Part shown: positions 55,638 to 64,000 of the stretch, in pieces
How positions within the stretch are numbered: the stretch's first letter is position 1
How the letters are laid out: every line of letters starts with the position of its first letter
Assembly: GCF_900747795.2 (NCBI RefSeq)
Contig: NC_041395.2
Span: 169,549,031 to 169,613,030, forward strand
Source: Erpetoichthys calabaricus
Lineage: Eukaryota; Chordata; Cladistia; Polypteriformes; Polypteridae
Direction of reading: 5' to 3'
Length of the DNA stretch: 64,000 nucleotides
Notes under the pieces: model-generated
Told to the model about the DNA's origin: nothing
Database searches by the model: none
What the model saw: the letters and a program-made list of their open reading frames with translations, nothing else
Position numbers and translations under genes: made by a program

Positions 55638-56575
55638 ATGCGAAAGCAGTATGGGCCATTGCCTTTTGGTGGCCTGATATGTACTCCGGTAGATGCAAAA
55701 GCAAATGAACTATTGTAGGATCTAATGCAGTTCATAAAGTTTTTACTTTCAGGCACATCGTTAGTTAGAAGCTTCTGTAGATATTCAGGATATGAATGTA
55801 AAGGAGGCAGTCTAATCTGCCCCTTTTGACAACAACGTGTAAATTCATTATTTGTATTGCCAGTTGTTTCTTCTGGGAAGTTAAGTGAATGACAATGATT
55901 GCAAATGACATTCATTAATCCCAATGAATTTTCCTCAATAGTGGACTCATTATTGAAGGCGTTGTCAGCCAACTGGCGTAAGCGTTTAGCAGGTGTCTGG
56001 CGTTGATGTCCGCGATGGGCATGTTTTTCTTGTGGCGTTTGAGTGCCGCGTTGTTGCATGTCCATTATTTGTGACGCGCTATTTTGGAGTTTTAATTGAT
56101 TCGCCTCCGCTTTGCGAAAAGTCCGTTTCAGTCTACGTCGTGCATTGTTTGTATCAAGCCTTGTCCGTTTTTGTATGTCTTTCAGTTGAGCTTTCTGCTT
56201 TTGGAGTCTTGCTTGCTTTTTTTCTGGCAGGTCATATGCGCGTTGTACACGTCTGCGTTCATTTATTCTGTCTCTTCGCTCCCTTTTTTTGTATGTCTGA
56301 GACGCAAGCTCTTTCTTTTGAAATCGTGCTTGTTTCGATGCAGCACTTTGAGACGCGCGCTGTATGCGTCTACGTTCATTGTGTCTGTCCATTTGGGCAC
56401 GTCTCTGTAACGGGGTTACTTGAGCTTTGCTTTTTTTGATCCTTGACATTTTTTCTCCCGGAGTTTCCGAAGCGCGTTGTATGCTCCGCCTTGTATTTTG
56501 TTGTTTCATTCGTGTTCGTGTGTTTTGTCCCGTTATCCGATCCGAATCGTTTTGTACCCGTGACCGTGTATTCAT
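55628..56575 (-). CDS. Helitron N-terminal repeat protein, open frame
   Basis: About 315 codons from a likely start MNTRSRVQN at 56575; the frame is open further upstream to 56779, but the match to MESRSRLQN in copy 1 favours the inner ATG. Five or so basic repeats (RRRIQRAS, RRRVQRAYDLPEKKQARLQK and similar) occupy residues 15-200. Then come ICNHCHSLNFPEE and FTRCCQKGQIRLPPL, SYNSSFAFASTGVHIRPP. The frame ends at a deletion junction that removed the HUH nuclease and most of the helicase. It may be expressible as a truncated protein; no evidence that it is. Confidence 0.75.
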   Translation of the reverse strand: MNTRSRVQNDSDRITGQNTRTRMKQQNTRRSIQRASETPGEKMSRIKKSKAQVTPLQRRAQMDRHNERRRIQRASQSAASKQARFQKKELASQTYKKRERRDRINERRRVQRAYDLPEKKQARLQKQKAQLKDIQKRTRLDTNNARRRLKRTFRKAEANQLKLQNSASQIMDMQQRGTQTPQEKHAHRGHQRQTPAKRLRQLADNAFNNESTIEENSLGLMNVICNHCHSLNFPEETTGNTNNEFTRCCQKGQIRLPPLHSYPEYLQKLLTNDVPESKNFMNCIRSYNSSFAFASTGVHIRPPKGNGPYCFRICG

Positions 56576-57321
56576 GACTTGTTTGTTCCTCAGCGTGCGA
56601 AATATGGATAAGTAATAAGGAGGATCGCACTCACTGTTAATATGGAGCCTTTTCTGCAGTTGAACGGTTAATAGTGCTTTATTGTAAGGAGATCCACCTA
56701 TGCTGCCTAGTGTGAAGGTGTTGAGATGACGTATGTTTAATATGGACGTTTCCTTTAGATATGTGGCTTTGGGTGTCACTTCTTATTGATGTGTGGGGGG
56801 GTTGGTGGGTGAGGATTGTTGTTGCGCGAGCGTCTTCTTTCTTTTTGTGTTCCAGGGGCTTGTTGAATCCCCCTCTTTGTGTGTGTCCCGTCCGTTGCTT
56901 GTAGGGTGTGTTTGCTGGTTTTGTGTTCTTTTTTTTTTGTGTTCCAGGGGCTTGTTAAATCCCCCTCTTGGTGTGTGTCCCGTCCGGTGCCTGTTTGAGC
57001 CTTGCTGTTGTGCGCGAGTGTCTTCTTTTTTATTGTGTGCTAGTTTCGTGTGCAATGGGTTTCGTGCGGCGCCTGCGTTTGACTACTTTTTTCTGTGCCT
57101 TTTCCTTTTTTCTGTGCTCGCATCGCCTCATTTCTTTGACTCCTTTTTTCTGTGCTCACTCCTTTTTTCTGTGGTCTTGTCCGCCTCTCGCGGCCCCTCA
57201 TCCGCCTCTCGTGGCCCCTCATTTCTTGGGGCGCCTGCGCAGTACGTCTTTTTGCGGCTACGGCCCATGGCCGGATGTCCCTGCATCCATCCGGTTTAGC
57301 ATTCTCGGTTAGTAATATGGA

Positions 57322-59701
57322 TGGCCTTGGCTTTTGTTGATAGATACTGGAAAACCGTGTTTTACAGTAAACTGTATTATTTTGAATTCAAACACATTAT
57401 TAGTAGGAATAATGGAAATTGGGATAAAAATATTTCACCCAGTAAGTAGCACATCCTGTAAAAATGGTAGGTTTTAATGGTAGCATTTGAATGTGATGCT
57501 TTGATATGTAATTTTGTACCATCACAAAGTTTTAGAGGGTTTAGATCACAGGCAGTATACTCTGAATTGTGGTGTACTTTATCTTATTACATACAATATT
57601 TATTTTTACAGGCTACATACAGTAGGTGTGTGAGATATGCAATGAATTGAATGTTTTAAGAGTTGTACTGAAAAGAACAGATATAGTGTGTACAATGTTC
57701 CCGTCTATTAAGTGGAACCTAATTATTTGTGGTCTTGCTCCTTGCTTTTCATTTATTTTTACATATTATTAGTTGAATGGGTGTCTGAATGCCACACTAA
57801 ACTAACATTCAGTCTTTATAGGTGGCTTAGGTGAGAGGATTATGTCGGTAGTTGGCCCACTAAAAAGCACCACAGCATTCAGCTCCTGTATGTACTGTAA
57901 GTTGGGGACTCCCATTTAACCCTTTATGCTCTATGGGTTTTTTGGCGTAATTGCAACTAATTTACATACCCAATCACAAACGGGTATTGCTCTGTTTAGG
58001 CAATAAATGAGCTGCAAGTAGCTGAAGAGTAGCAAGGATAACACATAAGATTTTTTAAAAAAGAAAGTATTAATATGATTAAAAAGTTTTGTTTACACCA
58101 ATATCAACAAAATAAAGCAAAAAATGGTGCTTTGTGAATTTATTTTAAAAAAAATAAAATAAAATAAACAAACTGGATTTTACACTACTTAACCCAGACA
58201 TTTTATGATGCACAATGGGGAAATCAGTTTTCTTTTGTGTCCCCATGTGTCAGCTGTCATTGTACCAAGTTTACATATCCTGTCCTATTCTATCACATTT
58301 CAAAGTCTTAGTGTTTGGCGTAAGGTGTCTCCCTGTTTGGAAACATAGTTTTCGTTTTTGGAAACATTTAGTCTCTTGCACGTAAAGAATCTCGCGGTAG
58401 CAATTAATTATTTTTTTTTAATTATTTGTAGAAAGCAATGTTAAAAAATATGTATGAAATCACATGCACTCTATACATCACTCTGGAGCAACATGTAAAC
58501 AATTTGTAACTATGTACACATAATTATGTAGTCACCCAAACCTTTACTTAGAAAATTATTTGTCATGCCAGTCCTTGAAGCAATTTTTGTTGACTTCTAG
58601 ACACAGAGAGACCTGAAATTTTTCACACTAGATTGGGGTTTCACACATCTTCTCCTGCCTTATATTGTAATTGCCCAACAGAAGTTCAGTGTGTGTCTTA
58701 TATATTTTTCTTGATGTTATTTTCCTGCATTTCATGTCTGTAATAAACTAAGTACATAATACATTTTTATACCATCTTCTTCCAGTACTTTGTTATGGTG
58801 GATGGTGACATTTGCTGGCAGCCCTGGGCTAAGGTCAGGAAACAGGCAGCTCTGAGCACAGATTAGTCATACAGACACATACACCTTAACCTAAAGGTCT
58901 TGTATCGTGATCGTTACTGATAGAATAAATGTGAAACAAAAAACACTAACTTTTGCAAGTACTATAAATTTACACCGGCTGTTACAGACACAATACAGAC
59001 ACAAATCAAATGTATGTTTTTATTGTATAATATTAACAGTAAGAGCAGCTCGCTACTCAAAATGGTAAATTTGCCAGAGAGCCGGTTTTGAACTCACAAC
59101 CTCCAGATTATATGTCCGCGGATGTGTTTATTGATATTTGGTCATCAGCCTTCACACATTATACAGTTCATCTACATTTTATTATTTATTACTAAAACAT
59201 GAAAAACGTTTGTTTTAACAATGTATTTTACACAGATTGTTGTAGACACAAAACACATCAAATTATATCCCCTTACAATACTGGGTAGCTCACTCCCAGA
59301 TAATCAATCAAGGCAGGAACTGGGAGAACTTCTTGCCCGTTTGACTGGGAGAACTTCTTGCCCGTTCTGAGGCGGTGGAGGGATGGTATAGCAGGCTGCT
59401 TGCTGCTTGGGCTTATCGACACATTTAGAAGACAAAAGACGCTGACAGGGAGGTACGAAGGCATTTAAGGTGGGCCGGATTTATGAGTTTTTTCGTCGGC
59501 TCTGGTAATTCTAGTGTTAAACTATAATTTTGACAACATATTTTCAACCATCCAAAGAGGCATTTAGACTTAGTACAATATCCAGAGCTGCTTGTAAAAT
59601 ATCCAGAGGTGCTTGTCAAAAGTTGTATTGCACTGAACATGTCTTAGAAAAGGAATAAATAGTAAATATTTTTTGTAAACCAACTACACTTTCTGTTAAT
59701 G
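57322..59701. other. Gene-free stretch
   Basis: A+T-rich with no recognised gene. 59315-59368 holds a short tandem duplication (GGGAGAACTTCTTGCCCGTT twice, 24-base period). Confidence 0.45.
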
Positions 59702-60013
59702 TTAACAATCTCTGTCTACTGACACGTTAGCTATATGGATTGTAATGGTGTTGGTTATCTCGATCCACCGCTTGCTTTTTTTGTCGTAGGCAGTACCTCT
59801 AGCAAATATGTCTACAAGTGACGTCTGACTCGAGTGTCCTCTAGGTTTTTCTGTTTTACCTGAGGATGTGGAGGGTGTCAATCTTAGTTCCATACATTCA
59901 TGGTACTCCAAAGCATGTTTGTGGCTAAGGTTGTGCACCAAATTGCTTGTGTTGCCGCCTCCAGCGACAGCTTTAGCTCGACAGCATTTACAGTAAATAG
60001 TTGTTTGGTCCAC
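59702..60013 (-). pseudogene. hAT transposase N-terminus (BED finger)
   Basis: Minus strand: MDQTTIYCKCCRAKAVAGGG, then NTSNLVHNLSHKHALEYHEC and RGHSSQTSLVDIFARG. The C-x2-C ... NTSNL..HL...H pattern is a BED zinc finger of ZBED1-type hAT elements, and the Ser-rich linker fits. Downstream, the catalytic core is absent, and no terminal repeats were found. It is an orphan fragment of about 103 codons without internal stop. Confidence 0.75.
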
Positions 60014-60486
60014 ATCCGACCTTTTAAAACCACATTATCTCCAGACAACAGACACAGCTCCTTTTTTCTTTGTTGTGCGTTATCACAGGCAATATGATTA
60101 CATGTAGTGCTCGTAATTGAACTCTTGGATACACTCTGTATTGTCTTTTATTTGCTCTTCTGGCTGGCCAGAATGTTGTTGATGACAAACAGAAGCTGGC
60201 CAGTGTGGCATGAAGGCTTTTGAGGATAGTAATCTCCATTGAAGAAGGGGAAGAGCAGCCATCTCCTGAGGTTAACAGTGGAAATTGATCAGGACTATTA
60301 AACAGCTGGTTGTGTTTGTGTGTGTCAGTCTTTTCTATGATGTATCTCAGGTTGTTATATTGTAATTTGTATGCTGTATGACGTAACGACACACATTTTT
60401 TTCGGCAAAACTTAAAACTATTGATTTTTGAAAGGATCAGTTTAATCTCGTGCTGTCAACACTTTCTACAGAAAGCTCATATATGT

Positions 60487-60708
60487 ATTTTACAAACGTT
60501 TAACTGAGCAAATAAAAATAATGCAGAGAGATGCGAAAAATTAGGAAAATAAAATACTAACAAATTTAGTGACATTCCATGCTGCCAACAAAAATCGCAT
60601 TTTACAAACGTTTAACTGAGCAAATAAAAATAATGCAGAGAGATGCGAAAAATTAGGAAAATAAAATACTACAAAATCAGTGACATTCCATGCTGCTAAC
60701 AAAAATCA
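60487..60708. repeat. Tandem duplication of 112 bp
   Basis: Two copies in direct order (60487-60598, 60599-60708), each beginning ATTTTACAAACGTTTAACTG and holding GACATTCCATGCTGC. They differ at only a few bases, so the duplication is recent. Confidence 0.9.
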
Positions 60709-60867
60709 TATTTATGATGTGATTTAACATTTGTATACAGATACTTTTCACAGTTTATGATAATAATAAGGTAGTCCCACATCAACCATTAAGCAAAATA
60801 AGCACATGCTTTAGGTTATCAAGGTGTAAAGGTAGCACCACAGACTTTAATTAAAAAAAAAAAAAAA

Positions 60868-61876
60868 AAACTCGGAATAGGAAATAATCTGAGGAAGCCA
60901 GGACAGGACTGTAGGGTGGATGGAACCCACATTCTTGGGTGTCAGCCTGTGAGTGATGTGACATGTGAACCAGGGCATTGTCGTGAAGAAGCAGCATGCC
61001 TGCTGCTTTCCTCCTTGATTGACTCCCACAAAGTGATCATTGTGTTTGGCTCAGTTACGGTTGCTGTGTGTAGCCTAAACTCTAGAAGCAAAAGTCCTTC
61101 AAAATACCAGAAGACAGTTGCCATGACTTTGCCTGTAGATTTTCCTGTTTGAACTGTTTTTGGGTGGGGGATGACTTGTGCTTCCGCTTCATTGCCACCA
61201 TTTTGGATTGATCATCTCTGTGATAGACCCAAGTCTCGTCTCTAGTCACCAAATGATGAAAGAAATTCACTTGGTCTTCATGGAGCGTCTCCAAGTTCTG
61301 GAGCCTTGTGGCTTCCTGACATGATGTCAACATTCTTGAAACCCATCTTGCACTGACCTTTGACATTCCCAACTTTTCATGAATTATTTTCTAAACTGTA
61401 CCTGCAGAGATGCCCGTTTCTTCATCTATTTGGGAAATCTTAAGTTGTCTGTCTGGCAAAATTAAATCCTTGACTTTCTTGCACATATCTGAGGAAGTTG
61501 TTTCCACTAGTTGTCCAGTGTGAAGGTCATCTTCAATTGATTCTCTACCCCACTTAAGCTGCTTGCTCCAAAATTTTACTTTGTAGGGTGATGGAGCAGA
61601 CTCACCATAAACTGCAGTCATTCATTGATGGATCTCCTTTGGCTTTTTCCGTACTTTTGTGAGAAATTTAGTCACTGAATATTGCACCAAATCTAGCATT
61701 TTCTTACGTGATTCTCACAAGGACTCTCCTGACATCCTGTCTCTTGGAATGTTAGACTCTTACTGAGTCACAACTATGCATGAGTAACCTTGAGACATGC
61801 TGCAACATGCCCAGACTTGTTTCAACATGTTTACTTTCTTTCATACTCTGGAAGATAAATCATTGAACACCCCTTG
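60868..61876 (-). mobile_element. mariner-type transposon
   Basis: The right end in plus sense reads CATTGAACACCCCTTG next to TA (61877-61878); in element sense CAAGGGGTGTTCAATG, a mariner terminus. The left end was lost at an A-rich run near 60850-60870. The transposase lies on the minus strand in three frames. Confidence 0.85.
60880..61621 (-). pseudogene. mariner transposase pseudogene
   Basis: In order on the minus strand: VKFWSKQLKWGRESIEDD and TSSDMCKKVKDLI (DNA-binding helix-turn-helix, 61391-61621), VSARWVSRMLT, HHLVTRDETWVYH (first catalytic Asp, near 61240), LLLHDNALVHMSHH (second Asp, near 61000), and HPPYSPVLASSDYFLF (near 60900). In active mariners the last motif is YSPDLA.SDY; here the catalytic Asp reads Val. 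Frames shift between these parts. The order and spacing fit the D,D34D mariner family. Confidence 0.85.
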
Positions 61877-61891
61877 TAGATTATACTGAAA

Positions 61892-63653
61892 CTAGCCAAC
61901 CCGCGGCATAGCATACGCTGCATAATTATTTATTGATGGCTGAACACTTCTGGAAAGACACAGTTGTCTAAAAGGGGTGGGTTTGAGGATACAACAGTAA
62001 GTGAATGAAAAGATGGAACTCTGGAGAGAGCAACATACAACACAATAGCGAACCCGGGGCGTAGCATATGCCGCATAATTAGCAACAGTTTCGTCAATGA
62101 CTTTTTTCCAAAAATATCCGACTGATAGAAACAAACAGTTATCTGATGCAGGAATTTGTATAACATTGAAAGAAGAGTTGTTTCCATGAAATACATGTGA
62201 AGCGGTGGCCGTGTTAGGAAAATGAACAGTCAACGTAGCTCAGAGGTGCATGTGGGCCGTAGCACAGACCAAAGCGACTCAGGACGTGTTTGGAAAATGA
62301 ACAGTCAACGTGACTCACAGGTGCATGTGGACTGTACACCAGTGTTTCCCAAACTCGGTCCTGGTGAGCCCCTGTGCCTGCAGGTTTTTGTTCCTGCCAG
62401 GTTCTGTTTTTAATATTGAACTCCTGGGCTAATTAAGTGAACTGATATTTCCCAAGTTCTGTATTTAGGGAACAATATACAGTATATTGTCATTATTAAG
62501 ATACAATGAAGAGGGAAAAACTGCACAGAGAAAGAGCAAAGTATAATGAAATCAACAAAAGAGAGTTAAGAATTTAAATCTATAGCAAAAGCAGAATTTT
62601 TTCTAAATGTCTTCTAAATGTAAAAACCATGCTGCTGTGCTTTTCTGAATGTCGAATAAAAGAAAACCAAAAAACAGCTAATTAAATGAGATCAGTGCTA
62701 ACAGGTGTTGTCAATTATTAGGAATCTGGTTGGAACAAAACCCTGCAGCCACAGGGGTTCACCAGGACCGAGTTTGGGAAACACTGCTGAACACAGACGA
62801 AACCGACTCAAGTGAGGATTTAGGACGGGCAAAGTAGTTGCAGCCATTGATTATTCAGTGTTGTTTGCCTGGGTGTCTGATCTGCTCGACGGGATCAGAA
62901 ATAAAAGGAAAACAAAGTGAAGGCAATGTCACAGGTGTTCCTGTCGTATAGCGGGTCCACAGCTCCCCTTCAAAAGACCATTTTTAAATAAATAATCACC
63001 GTGCTTACAGCGTAGCGAGGGGCGTGGAAGTGTGGCTGAAATGGTTTCCGGGTGGAGTTGTGCTGCAGGCGTTTCTCCCCTGTGCAGTGTGCGAGCGAGT
63101 GAGGAGAGAGAGAAAGCCAGTACGTTAGAGTGAGTGAGAGCAGGCTCGAAGGCAATGTCACAGGTGTTCCTGTGGTATAGCGGGTCCATAGCTTCCCTTC
63201 AAAAGGCCATCAGGCACAGAGAAGGTCAGCTGCTGAGAGAGCGTCTTGACTGTTGCAGGGCCTGCATCGGTGAAGCAGGTGAGACGCTAATGAAAAAGAG
63301 GCACTGGGCTTATTGGTTTTTAAAGACTGCTTCCTTCATTGTGTTTTAACCTCAGTTTTAAAGGATTGTTTTAAGGATCCCATGGGATACCCCTCGCAAA
63401 CTGTTTTACATGTTGCATACAGCTATTCACATCCGTGAGAAACATGCCTCTGTGAACAGTCAACGTGGCTCAGAGGTGCATGTGGACTCTAGCAGGGACG
63501 AACGCGAATGACGCCATGTTTTGTGAGTTGCTGCGTCCGAGTTGGTGGTCGTGGCTCTGCGAGTTGACGTCGTATCCAATGGTCTTAGAGTTGGTGGGCC
63601 TGGCTCTGTCTTGCGTCTTGCTTGCCATGGACTTAGTGAATTATATATATAGG
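61892..63653 (-). mobile_element. Non-autonomous Helitron, minus orientation
   Basis: Starts with CTAG (61892-61895, after A) and, in element sense, begins CCTATATATATAATTCAC at 63653 (normally TC). It is a relative of 8874-10130, sharing CAGCTGCTGAGAGAGCGTC (63226-63244) and the 3' terminal hairpin. A second copy of its own 3' region lies at 62044-62083. It holds duplicated internal segments (GGAAAATGAACAGTCAACGT at 62217 and 62292; GTCACAGGTGTTCCTGT about 230 bp apart). A hAT MITE (62340-62786) interrupts it. No gene. Confidence 0.8.
62340..62786. mobile_element. hAT MITE nested in a Helitron
   Basis: A 447-bp element with ends CAGTGTTTCCCAAACTCGGT and ACCGAGTTTGGGAAACACTG (exact inverses). 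Flanks CTGTACAC (62332-62339) and CTGAACAC (62787-62794), seven of eight bases alike. Related in design to 36148-36704 (CCTG..GCAGGTTTTTG.TCC inner sequence). Confidence 0.9.
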
Positions 63654-63661
63654 TATACACA

Positions 63662-63890
63662 TACAGCTCTGGAAAAATTAAGAGCACCCTGCAAAATTAT
63701 TAGTTTCTCTGGTTCTACTGTTTATAGGTATGTGTTTGAGGAACATAAACATTTTTGTTTTACTCCATAAACTACTGACAACAATTTCCCTGGTCATAAT
63801 GCACTAAGAGCATTTAATTGCAGAAAATGGCAATTGGTTAAAATAACAAAAAAAAAGACTCTGTTTTCAAATCTTGAATAAATCATAGAA
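63662..63890 (+). mobile_element. Tc1-type transposon, left end only
   Basis: TACAGCTCTGGAAAAATTAA, the well-known fish Tc1 terminus, followed by about 200 bp of its left noncoding part. It breaks off near 63890 without coding sequence. Confidence 0.7.
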
Positions 63891-63893
63891 ATT

Positions 63894-64000
63894 AGGCCTG
63901 GGAAAGTTAACGCGTTAATTTTTGCAAATAAAGTGGCCTGTTTAATGCATTAAAATATTGTTGCATCCTGGGCTTGCAACGAGGCAAACTCTTCAGGCAG
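63894..64000 (+). mobile_element. hAT-type transposon, left end
   Basis: Starts TAGGCCTGGGAAAGTTAACG, a hAT-like TAGGNNTG terminus, and runs to the window edge. The rest is beyond the window. Confidence 0.5.

Larger units (their letters stand above)
54815..57321 (-). mobile_element. Helitron, deletion derivative 2
   Basis: A 2,507-bp minus-strand Helitron with CTAG (54815-54818) after a GGGGGCGGAGCCCC hairpin, a second hairpin from GCGAGCGAAGCAAGC, and the 5' end TCCATATTACTAACCGAGA (to 57321), flanked by A and T. The ends match 26432-28413. It keeps the N-terminal repeat protein as one open frame and the helicase tail. The 5' leader carries a 92-bp tandem duplication (TCCAGGGGCTTGTT at 56851 and 56943). 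Confidence 0.9.

Noticed and set aside
55993-57340. Plus-strand frames rich in Phe, Leu and Cys that look like membrane proteins
   Set aside because: Antisense of the Helitron N-terminal repeats and leader; no protein family visible.
58920-59110. A possible tRNA-like B box (GTGAGTTCAAAACC on the minus strand)
   Set aside because: No A box at the right distance and no cloverleaf could be drawn; not a tRNA gene.

Overview
This is a vertebrate chromosome window, most likely from a ray-finned fish. It holds introns with GT/AG splice sites, tRNA-derived SINEs, and many Tc1/mariner, hAT, Tigger, piggyBac and Helitron DNA transposons. The mix of transposons and the SINE types resemble polypterid fish (bichir or reedfish). 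That assignment is inference; nothing here proves the species. Bacterial features (operons, CRISPR, ribosome binding sites) are not expected and none were seen.

Host genes. The only host protein-coding gene I can support is the 3' end of an EF-hand domain family gene (EFHD1 / EFHD2, swiprosins) on the + strand. Its penultimate coding exon is 2333-2467 and its last exon is 16166-16300, separated by a 13.7 kb intron. Both exons are 135 nt, in the same phase, and flanked by clean splice sites. About 8.3 kb downstream, at 24.6-24.75 kb, is a CpG-containing, promoter-like sequence with a palindromic E-box, a YY1-like GCCATCTTG and a consensus splice donor. It looks like the start and noncoding first exon of another + strand gene. 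In other vertebrates GIGYF2 follows EFHD1, so GIGYF2 is the first candidate, but no coding exon of it was seen here.

Layout. 1-16 kb: a Tc1 end, SINE fragments, a hAT with a nested hAT MITE (3173-4464), a Tc1 MITE, a CR1-like LINE split by a Helitron, a Tc1 element and a hAT with degenerate target duplication, mostly inside the EFHD introns. 16-26 kb: the EFHD 3' end, sparse degraded repeats and the promoter candidate. 26.4-28.4, 34.8-35.8 and 54.8-57.3 kb: three related minus-strand Helitrons with shared termini. They keep a repeat-rich N-terminal region, and two keep a helicase tail, but all lack the central replication region. 30-33 kb: a piggyBac fragment, a full-length SINE with 12-bp target duplications and an inverted-repeat element. 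36-39 kb: a hAT MITE and a Tc1 element interrupted by a 5'-truncated LINE. 41-44.4 kb: more Helitron remains and a Tigger element. 44.4-49.2 kb: a hAT with perfect 8-bp target duplications, carrying a Tc1 element and a microsatellite-rich MITE. 51 kb: a small fold-back insertion with a 13-bp target duplication. 53.6-54.7 kb: a second Tigger with a nested MITE. 59.7-64 kb: a hAT fragment, a mariner, a Helitron with an inner hAT MITE, and the ends of Tc1 and hAT elements.

The transposase genes shown are all damaged or partial, so the window reads as a history of nested insertions around one host gene. Protein identities come from motif recognition by eye. Boundaries are firm only where target-site duplications or terminal motifs are given.
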